This document shows positions 34,701-44,969 of a stretch of DNA of 64,000 bases, piece after piece (the first letter of the stretch is position 1; each line of letters begins with the position of its first letter). Location: contig JARWKL010000008.1 in the NCBI GenBank assembly GCA_029961685.1, positions 6,202,501 through 6,266,500 of the forward strand. The letters are read 5' to 3'. This stretch comes from Aristolochia californica (taxonomy: Eukaryota; Streptophyta; Magnoliopsida; Piperales; Aristolochiaceae). A program made the position numbers and the translations under genes. The notes beneath the pieces are model-generated. The model had not been told where the DNA came from and did no database searches. It worked only from the letters and a program-made list of their open reading frames with translations.

Positions 34701-37700
34701 TTTTTCCCCATTAGCTACAGAGACGGAAATGCCAGGATTGTGCTAAAGTGGCAAGCCCAGTTGTTGTGCTGTGTTAAGTTCCTAGCCAATACATCCCAAC
34801 AGACCGACTTGTTTGAAGCGGAAGGCATAGGTACTTAACCCAGGACCATAACATTACACCCCACCTTCGCGAGCCGACGACCACGGAGGCGCAACAACAC
34901 TAGCCCAACCGCAGTGACATTAGCCCAACGGCAATAATACCTAAATGCGACCTACCAGTAATTTTAATCCAGCCTCTGCGACCTACTAGTAATTTTAATC
35001 CAACCTTTGCGCGCCCCGGGACTCGAACTCGCAACGTGGGAGCCCGCTCTGATACCAAATGTTAAGCACCTAGCCAATACATCCCAAAAGAACGACCTGT
35101 TAGGAGCGGAAGGCATAGGTACTTAACCCAAGACCATAACGTGCTACTGGTTGGCTGAGGAAATTGTGCGTGCTTTCCGAGTCGACCAGTGCCAGTAACA
35201 TGAGATTTTGAATGCCAGCGTAGACCTGCATAGTATTTGTGTTGTGTAACCCCGTCATGGCATGGAGGGAAATGGTTGGCTCTTCCACTTCCGTGTCGAC
35301 CTCTTCCTCTACTGGGGTGCTGTCTTCGGGATCTTCTACCTCAAACCAAAACAACTTTTTGCATAAGTGGCCTTGGAAGTATTTTTCATCACAATTGAAA
35401 CACAACCCCTGTGTCCTTCGCTGATCCATTTCTGATCTAGAAAGACGTTTAATATTGACAACGGCTAGCCAACACACCCAAAAGATCGATCTGTTAGATG
35501 CGGAAAGCTACCGCCTACAAGAGTGGACGGAAACCCACCCTGCCCATTCTTGACCGCCTCTCACGTGATTCGAACGCGGGACGTGGCGTGCCCAGCTCTG
35601 ATACCATGACAACGACTAGCCAATACAACCCAACAGACCGATCTGTTAGGTGCGAAAAACTACAACCTACAAGAGTGGACGGAACCACTCTGACAAATAT
35701 ACTATGGGGTAGGTGTGGACTTGGTAGTCCCGGATGTAGGGGAAGGGGGTGGCCTGGGCGCAAAGGGGAGCTGTGGTTGGGGGGGGGGGGAGAGCAGGGG
35801 GCACCCAATGTAACTTGGCTCGGCCAGGGTGGTCAACGCACCAAGGATTCTTTCATGATCCGTTGCTTGGCATCCAGTGTACGTGCCAAATTCATAGCAT
35901 GTGCTAAGGATGGGGGGTCTTGCAATTCCACTTTGAGGCGTAGAGCCTCCACCAGACAAGCAATAAATAAATGGACGCACAAACGGACTGGCGTGTGCAA
36001 GGCGTTCCTAAAACTGTTTTTGATACGTCTCGATTGACCCGATTTGCTTGAGATTAACCAAATCCCCAAGAGGATTGTTGCGTGCTGGTGGAACAAACCT
36101 CAACATATAGTAGTCTTTAAAAAATTCCCAATCATGTACATGATGCTCAGAATTAAATTGGGTATACCACAGTTGCGCTTCGTCGAGCATGTGGAAGGCA
36201 GCTAAAGAGACCCTCTCCTCGGGCTGCGTTCTTTGGTGCCAAAAAAAAATGGTCACACCAGTGCAACCAGATTAACGGGTTAGTAAACCCATCATAGGTT
36301 GAAAAATTTAATTTGGTGTACCTAGGCACGTTGGAAGGGCTGGTGCCGTGAGTTCCCCCTGGAGTTAGATGAGCAGGACGCAGAGGAGGCACTGGTGGGG
36401 GTGGCATATTGGGCTGCTCGGTAGGGCTGTTGGAACTACCCGGTAGGGGAGCCTCTTGTGGCCCCTGGAGTTGGATAAGTTGGAGAAGAGCCTCCTTAAT
36501 TTCTTGCATCTCTATGTGCATAGCAGCGTGGTCAATCCGAATCTCGTCAATAGAGGTGCGCAAATCAGTAGGAGAGGAGGAATCGTCCATGGTGGTCCTG
36601 TCTGATACCATGATGTTGGGTTCCCTTGCCATGGATCGAGTCACCCGACGATCTCCTTTGGCTTCCAGGTTGAACGACGACGAAGGGAGTGACTTAGGGT
36701 GCTTAGAACGACCAATGGTTGATAACTGTTGAGCTTTCGAAGGAGCTCCACCCTTAGGCCTCGTGAGAGAGAGAACCCGATCTCTTGTTTTTTTTTTGAA
36801 ATGATGTTGATTTTTATTAAGACAAAAGCTTAAAAGAGCAAATTACAAAGGAGATAATCCTTCCCATACAATGAGAGATTGTTGGGAAGTTCCAAATTTA
36901 GCCAATTTATTAGCCAGAGAGTTGGCTGATCTAGGAATGAGATTCCAATTACAATGTAAAGAAGATACAATGTCAGCAATACTATCAGTGATGGGCCAGT
37001 GGTGCCAAGAGGGGAGGTTGTCTTTGGAACACCAACTAATAACCGTCTTCGAGTCACTTTCAATGATTAACTTGTCATGGAGACGATCTCTAAAGATTTG
37101 GAGGTTGAACAACAGAGCACTAACTTCAGTAGTATTAGAATCGGCAATGCCCACCGGACCCGCATAAGAAAGAATGGGGTCTCATTTACAACTACTGATC
37201 AATGCTTTCCTTTTTCCATTCAACGACATCCCTATAAAAGATTAGGAACACACACTAACAAAGGCCAATGGCAAGGCCATAGTTTTGAAAGAAATTACAT
37301 CAATACCACTTAATTGAGAAATATGAAAAATTACATAAGTTACCCTCTACGTCTACCAGCTACTCTAGATGCTATGGAGTCCATAACATCTTGACAGTTC
37401 AGCTATCGATGCTCCAAACGACGATCATCGTGAAAAATGTGCTAAAACAATGGTGGGGAGGCTCTTTTTCTGACGATCGGTGACCAGAATCGTGTAGAAT
37501 CCTTTCTCCAGCATCATGATTTAGAAGAGGATTCTGTCAAAGGAGAATGTTGGAGCGCAAGATCCAAACGAAACGAGTAGCTAATTATGCCCTCTTTTAG
37601 CTCCTCTCGGTAAAGGAAATAAACCTTGCAGATCTCTGTCAATCGACAGTGACAAACGAAGAGAATAACAAAAATAACAGTATAATAGAAGGAAATAAAA

Positions 37701-40700
37701 AAAAAAAGAATTCCAATGAGCATAGTCTCACGGAGAGAGTAGCAGTAGAAAAACATAAAATAAAAAAATAAAAAAATAAAAACCAACGGGGAATGAGATA
37801 TGAAAAAACCATAGTCGGAGTCATGAAAATCTAAGCTCTGATACCATGTTGATTTTCAGGACTCCATGAATTTAGTTCTTGGAGAAAAAGGGAACGAAAC
37901 CCATTGGGAGAAAACTGGAGGAAGAAGGGTTATGGAATTGATTCTTCTTAACCCTCCCCCTGAAGCTCTATTTATAGATTTATAAAACTACTATATTACA
38001 ATAATACCCCTGAACTTAGGGTTTAGGATTTAGGGTTTTAACCCTGGAACTTTAACATAATTACATCAATGCAATCTCTATGAGATTACTTTTTATTTAC
38101 CATCCTGCCATCAATGTATGTGGGCCTATGGCTTGGATCCATAGGTCTTCCTTGGTCTTATGGGCTTGGGCCCATCTTCTTAAGCACTTTGATATGTGGG
38201 CCTTCCTTAGTCGTGTGGGCTTGGGCCCTGTCTATTAATGTAAATATGTATATGTAAAGGGGCATACTTATCTTTTTCTTTGATCCAAGGGCATACTTGT
38301 AAATTCCCTCTTCCTCTTCCTTTTCGAATAGGGTTTCTCAAACCCGACGGATTTTTGTATTTTCGGAATGAGAGTTTGATAATACAGAAACCTCTCTGAA
38401 ATCAGAGAGATTTACATGGTATCAGAGCGGGAAATCGAGCGATTTTGCTTCGATTTTTCAGTCTAAGGTGTTTTGGTTGCTCTCACACTCGAAATTTTTT
38501 ATTTTGCTCGGTTTGTGCTCGTTCTGTTCATCTGATGCTTTCGTGCCACTCGTCTGCTCCTCGTCCGATGATCCCTGGTGCTTGAAGACGCCTCACCACC
38601 CCGCACAAGCTCTGTCGTGGGTTGAATCCTCGTTTCGGTGCCCTCAAAGGTTGGTTCCCCTCTATTTCTCGAATATTTGTAGCTTGTTTGCTATGTCTCG
38701 TCGACCTCTAGTATTCACCTATGCGATTTCTGTCCGTGGAAGGCATTACGGAATCGTGGAATTTTAAAATTCCTGCAGTAGGTTTACCATTGAAATTTGT
38801 TGATTTTGGGGTTTTGGAGTGGGTTTCAGAAATAGTTCTATTGGTGGTTGCTTGAAGTTCTAGTGTTATTATTTTTTGAGAAAGCGTGATATAGATTTGT
38901 GTTTGTGAGGGAAGTTGATTATAGTGACTGGGTTGAGAGCTGGTTTCAGTTTGGACTTACCTATCTATGGATTCAATTAGTCATGATATGAAGGTTATTT
39001 CTGTCCGATTAGATGGAAGTATTACTGCTCCAGAACCTACATCCACTGACTTCATCAAAGAAAATAAGAAGTGGTTGACTGATAATGCAAAAATCATCAC
39101 TTGGATCAACAACTCAGTGGATCAGTCTATCAGTTTGCAACTGTTGAAGTATGAGACTGCAAAAGAAATATGAGACTATTTAGAAACTCTGTATGAACAG
39201 ACAAACTTTGCCAAAAGGTATCAAATTGAGACAGAAGTTGGGTCTGCTAAGCAAGGTGATTGTACAATTCAAGAATTCTACTCTTTTATGACACCTCTGT
39301 GGGATCAACTATATATGATGGATCCACCCTCCTTTCGGAAGCTCCCTGAATATACCCGAGCATGTGATGATCACAAGCTTACCGACTTTCTTATGGCTCT
39401 TTGCAGTGATTTTGAACTGATACGAGGATCTATGATCCATAGAGCTCCGCTACCCACCTTGTCTACAACTGTATCTGAATTGTTGGCTGAAGAAACACGA
39501 TTGAGGTCTTTAGGTGGGATTTCTTCCAGTAAGACATCATCACCAGATATGTCACACGTACTTGTCTCTGGAACACACTCTCATACTCAGTCATCAGGGG
39601 GCATACTTGGTTCTGGAACACACTTTCATACTCATCAGTCATCAGGGAAGCCAAAAGTGCCAGTTCCACAAGATGAATGTTCCTACTGTCATGGTAAAGG
39701 TCATTGGAAACACCAGTGTCCCTCATTGCAAAGCAACAATAAAACTCAAGGCAATTTCAAACCTTCACAACATCATGCCTCTAGTCGTCACAATCAAGGC
39801 CATTTCAAATCTGCACCACATCATGCCTTCAGTCGTCCACCTCCGCATAGAGGTTTTCGTCCATCTGCTGCCATTGGATATTTGGATTGTTCAGATGCCT
39901 CTTCTGCCCCAGCTCCCACCAGCAATGATTCTACGCCTGATCTCTCATCATTAGTTGCCGAGCTCACTCGCATTCTTGGCAAGTCGTCTGCTCTCAGTAC
40001 TCAATTTGCATCTCATACAGGTATGTCTTGTTTGGCTGGCTCTAGTGACACTCATAAATAGATCTTAGATTCTGGAGCCACACACCATATGACACCCCAC
40101 TTGTCTCTTTTACATGATTGTGTTAAGCCTTCTCACCCAGTTAACATACAAGCTGCTAATAGCTCTCCCATGCCACTAGCCTCGGTTGGAACTGTCACTC
40201 ACCCAACTTGGTCTTTGTCTGATGTTTTCTATGTTCCCCATCTAGCTGTTAACCTTCTTTCAATTGGCAAACTTACTGATTTAGGTCTCACCATTACCTT
40301 TGCTTCTGATCATTGTCTTATACAGGATCGCCAGATAGGCCATAGAGAAGGTGGTCTTTACTTGCTTGATGATTTGAAATTGCCAGTATCTTTGCAGGTG
40401 TCTAGTTTTTCAGTTCAATCCATGTTGCAAGATTTACTTTCTGTAGATAACTCTTTTTACTTATGGCATACTTGTTTAGGGCATGTTTTTGCTTCTCGTT
40501 TACAGTTTATGATCAAACACAATATGTTAGATTCTATTATTAAATCTTCCCCTCTTCGTGATTGTGTTGGTTGTAATCTTGACAAACAATGTCATTTACC
40601 CTTTACATTGAGTCACTCAGTTACTTCCTCTCCCTTTGATCTTGTTCACTCTGATGTTTGGGGACCTGCACCTGTATCCACAAAAGGTGGGGCTCGCTAT

Positions 40701-43700
40701 TATGCATTGATTGTTGATGATTTTACTCGTTTCTCTTGGATATTTCTTATGCATCGAAAATCAGACTTCTATTCTATTTATGTTCAATTTTGTGCTATGG
40801 TGCAAACCCATTTTTCCACTCACATTAAATTTTTTCGCTCTGATTCGGGTGGTGAATATATGTCATCTTTATTGAATGATTTTCTGAAGTCTGAGGGCAC
40901 TATTCATCAGTTGTCTTGTCCTTATACACCTCAACAGAATGGTGTTGCAGAACGTAAACATCGTCATCTTATTGAAACCGCTCGCTCTTTACTGCTCCAT
41001 GCCTCTGTCCCTTCTGAATTTTGGGGGGAAGCCTTTCATACTGCCACTTATTTGATTAATCTAATTCCGTCATTTGTTTCTGGCAGTATCTCTCCTTTTG
41101 AACGGTTGTATGGTGTTCGTCCTACCTATGATCACTTGCGAGTCTTTGGTTGTGCCTGCTTTGTTTTATTACCCCCTTCCTGTTGCACTAAATTGTCTGC
41201 CAAATCTGCATTGTGTGTGTTTCTAGGTTATGGTTTTGGTCAAAAAGGATACCGATGTTATCATCCTGAGTCTGGTAGACTTTTTGTTTCTCGCAATGTT
41301 AAGTTTTTGGAACAGTTTTGTTACTTTCGGATTCCGTTGTCTACTCCTGGTTTGCATGATACAGAATTGTTACACATTGATCCATTTGTGCCTGATGAGC
41401 CCCATGATGACCAGTTAATCATTCACCATCCGTCCACTGATTCACCCCTCCATCCGGAGGTCTCCTCTACTATGCCTTCAACAGTCACATGCAGGTACTG
41501 ATTTACCTTCTCCTATGGCGCCTCTCCCTCTCGACTCTCTGGACTCTGGTGATTCGCATCTTGCCACCCGTCGCGTTTCCACTCTTGTTCGCCGTCCCCC
41601 TCAGAGGTATAGTCCATCTTCCTATGTGCTCTCTTCCCCCTATCTAACTTTTTTTGTCTAAGATTCATTCTTTTGTTGAGCCTAAGTCATACAAGGAAGT
41701 TGTATCCGATGCAAATTGGCGACAGGCTATTAATGATGAGCTCACCGCCCTGCACCAAACAAGTACCTGGGAGTTGGTTCAACTTCCTCCAGGTAAGCAT
41801 GCTATTGGTTGTAAATGGATTTTCAAAATCAAAACTCAATCTGATGGTGCACTTGAGCGATACAAAGCTCGGTTAGTTGCAAAAGGATTCTCCCAAACAG
41901 AAGGCCTTGATTATGATGAGACTTTTGCTCCAGTTGCTCAAATGAAGACCATTCGCACCTTGATTTCTATTGTAGCTATTCAAAAATGGCATCTTCATCC
42001 AATGGATGTTAAAAATGCCTTTTTAAATGGTGATTTGACCGAGGAGGTATATATGCGGCCACCACCAAGTCTTCCTCATCCTGCTGGTTATGTTTGCCAC
42101 CTTCGACGGGCTTTATATGGTCTCAAACAAACTCCCCGTGCTTGGTTTGCGAAGTTCAGTTCCTCTTTGATCCGCCTTGGCTTTGTTGCTTCCAACTATG
42201 ATTCTGCCATGTTCATTCGTAAAACTGTTGTGGGGCATATTGTGGTCCTTCTATATGTTGATGATATGATTGTAACTGGTGATGATGAAGCTGGCATTGC
42301 AGACCTTAAATGACAACTTCATTATCTCTTTGAAATGAAGGATCTTGGATATTTACAGTATTTTTTGGGTATTGAGGTTACCTATTCTCCTGAAGGTTAT
42401 ATTTTGTCTCAATCCAATTACATCTCTGAAGTGATCAGTCGTGCAGAATTGACAGATGATCGGGTTATGGATTCTCCCATTGAACTCAATCATCGCCTTA
42501 GCCCTATAGATGGTGACTTATTGTCAGATGTTACCTGATACAGAGAGGTAGTTGGGTCCCTAGTTTACTTGACGGTAACCCGTCCTGATATTACCTATGT
42601 TGTTCATATGGTTAGTCAATTTGCTTCCGCACCTCGTACCACTCATTGGACAACCGTTCTCCATATCTTACGCTACTTACATGGCACTGTGCATCATGGC
42701 TTACTTTTGTCTTCCACCTCTGATTTGGTTCTCACTGGTTATTCTGATGCTGACTGGGCTGGTGATCCGACAGATCGAAAATCTACTACTGGGTATTGTA
42801 TCTTCCTTGGCAATTCTTTGGTGGCTTGGAAGAGTAAGAAACAATCTGTTGTATCTCGCTCTTTTGCCGAGGCAGAATATCGGGCTATGGCCACCACTGC
42901 TACTGAGTTAATTTGGTTTCACCGCTTACTTGAAGAACTTGGCTTTCCTCAACTGTCTGCTACCCCTATGTTGTGTGATAATCAAAGTGCCATTCAGATT
43001 GCCAAGAATCCGGTTTTTCATGAGCGTACGAAACATATTGAGATTGATTGTCACTTTGTGCGGCATCACTACTTACAAGGCTCTCTCACCTTGCCACATG
43101 TTTCCTCCACATCTCAACTTGCAGACGTCTTCACCAAATTGCATCCAACTCCTCGTTTTCATCATCTCATAGGCAAATGTATATGTAAAGGGGCATACTT
43201 GTCTTTTTTTTTGGTCCAAGGGCATACTTGTAAATTCCCTCTTCCTTTTCGAATAGGGTTTCTCAAACCCGATGGATTTTTGTATTTTTGAAATGAGAGT
43301 TTGATAATACAGAAACCTCTCTGAAATCAGAGAGATTTACACTGTCTTCCAACATACGTCAAGCAATACGTGGACTAACTCCCGATATAGCAATAAAAGC
43401 AAGACGTGTAGGCAGATCAAGTCATCAAGTTCCCATTGAAATAGGATCTACACAAGGAAAAGTGCTTGCCATTCATTGGTTATTAAGGGCATCCCAAAAA
43501 CGTCCAGGTCGAAATATGGCTTTCAATTTAAGTTCCGAATTAGTCGATGCTGCCAAAGGGAGTTGCGATGCCATACGCAAAAAGGGAGAGACTCATAAAA
43601 TGACAGAGGCAAATAGAGATTTTGCATATTTTCGCTAATCCATTAACAAGATCTATGTAGACACCCAGATCCATGGATCCATATATCTCGATTGGAAAAG

Positions 43701-44924
43701 AATTAATAGAAAAAGAAAGAATCAGAATTGATCACTATCTTTCTCCAAACAAACGAAAAGGAAAAGAAAGAAGAAATACAAATCATGGATTAACTAAGCC
43801 CTCTCGGGGGCTTGCTTAAGAATAAGAATGAGGAATCTCAGGAAAACACCAGGGAAAAAGGTTTGATACTATTCATGGGGATTTTGTAAATATCCTATTC
43901 AAAAAATTGAAAGTTTGAAACAATTGGCACTTCCCGGAGATTGGATGGAGTTACTAATTCATGATTTGGCATGTACAAAATGAAAACTTCATTCTCGAAT
44001 CGATGAGAATTTTTATGAAAGTGTTTCATTTGCTTCTCTTCCATGCAAGTTTCATTTTCCCATAATATATCCTCATTTTTTGCCTAGTTCTTCTTCTGAT
44101 GATCGATTCAACCTCTGATAAAAAAGATATACCTTGGTTATATTTCATTACTTTAACAAGTTTAGTAATAAGCATAACTGTACTATTATCCTGATGGAGA
44201 GAAGAACCTATAATTAGCTTTTCAGGACCTATAATGAGCTCTTCAACTCGCCCTCCCGCATGACCTCATTGGAACCATTCGGATTGTTAAAGACACCCTC
44301 TTCCCAAGCTTGGAAAGATCCTCCTCTCCGCTTGTCTTGCCCATGTTCCCTGGTGCATCTGGCTAGAGCACAACAACCAGCGCTTTAACCACAAATTCAG
44401 TAGCATTGAGCGCTCTATTGAGTTGGTTGTGGGTCATTTTTTTTTTTTTTTTGGAATGATGCTAAATTTTATTAAGAGAGAGCTCAAACGAGAAAATTAC
44501 ACAGGGGAAGCTTTCCCAAACAATGAGAGGTTGTTGGGAGGTTACGAAATTTGCCAATTTATCAGCCAAAGAATTGGTTGATCTAGGAATGAGGCTCCAA
44601 TTACAATGAATGAATGACACAATGTCAGTAATACAATCAATGATTGGCCAGTGGCGCCAAGGGGGGGAGCTATCTTTAGAACACCAGCAGATGACAATCT
44701 TTGAGTCTCCTTCGATAAGCAATTTGCCATGGAGGCGCTCTTTGAAGATTTGGAGGCCGAATAGAAGAACACTCACTTCAGCAGTATTTGAATAAGCAAT
44801 ATCCACTAGCCCAACATAGGATAGAATAGGGTCTCCACTACTGTCTCTAAAAACACCACTAGCTCCAGCCAACCCAGGACAGCCTAAAGAACTGCCATCG
44901 AAATTGAATTTGATGCAATCGCAA

Positions 44925-44969
<45 letters not shown>

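Larger units (their letters stand above)
31284..37388 (-). mobile_element. Ty3/gypsy chromovirus with nested TRIMs and LINE
   Basis: A complete but decayed element on the minus strand. LTRs are at 31284-31636 and 36614-37388 (the latter enlarged by a LINE), both running tgttgggttcc to ccataaca. A tRNA-Met-type primer site (tctgatacca, 36601-36610) lies next to the right LTR, a purine tract (minus strand of caccctcctcctag) next to the left LTR. Order on the minus strand is gag, zinc knuckle, protease, RT, RNase H, integrase, chromodomain. No clean target duplication was found (ccgg against tctt), so one flank may have rearranged. It sits inside the 14-kb element. Confidence 0.88.
38233..43341 (+). 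mobile_element. Copia retrotransposon, TSD ctgtc
   Basis: A 5.1-kb Ty1/Copia element on the + strand, inserted in the LTR of the 14-kb element; ctgtc is duplicated at 38228-38232 and 43342-43346. 5' LTR 38233-38416, followed at once by the primer site tggtatcagagc (38417-38428), gag, protease, integrase, RT, RNase H and a 3' LTR at 43175-43341. The LTRs differ by about six substitutions and a 6-bp indel, so this is among the younger insertions here. Stops and a frameshift inactivate it. The polypurine tract and the first bases of the 3' LTR are missing. Confidence 0.95.
29375..43354 (-). mobile_element. 14-kb non-autonomous LTR retrotransposon with nested insertions
   Basis: It is bounded by LTRs 29375-29738 and 37847-38232 (plus 43347-43354) and by the target duplication tacgt (29370-29374 and 43355-43359) in plastid rps7 sequence. 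The tRNA-Met primer site gctctgatacca (37835-37846, reverse orientation) touches the right LTR, and a C-rich tract touches the left LTR, so the element reads on the minus strand. Its own interior (29739-31283 and 37389-37834) shows no gag or pol: a large non-autonomous element. A chromovirus (31284-37388) and a Copia element (38233-43341) inserted later. About 2.8 kb belongs to the element itself. Confidence 0.9.

Noticed and set aside
31279..37393. Target-site duplication for the chromovirus
   Set aside because: Bases outside the LTR ends (ttccgg and tcttg) do not agree; a rearranged or mutated flank is likely.
38417..38428. tRNA gene fragments at the many gctctgatacca/tggtatcagagc sites
   Set aside because: These 12-mers are retroelement primer-binding sites next to LTR ends; no cloverleaf surrounds them.
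43355..44226. Functional chloroplast genes or contamination of the assembly with plastid DNA
   Set aside because: The ndhB part has two stops, rps7 lacks its 5' end, and both sides join nuclear TEs; the split by an LTR element with a TSD shows long residence in the nucleus.
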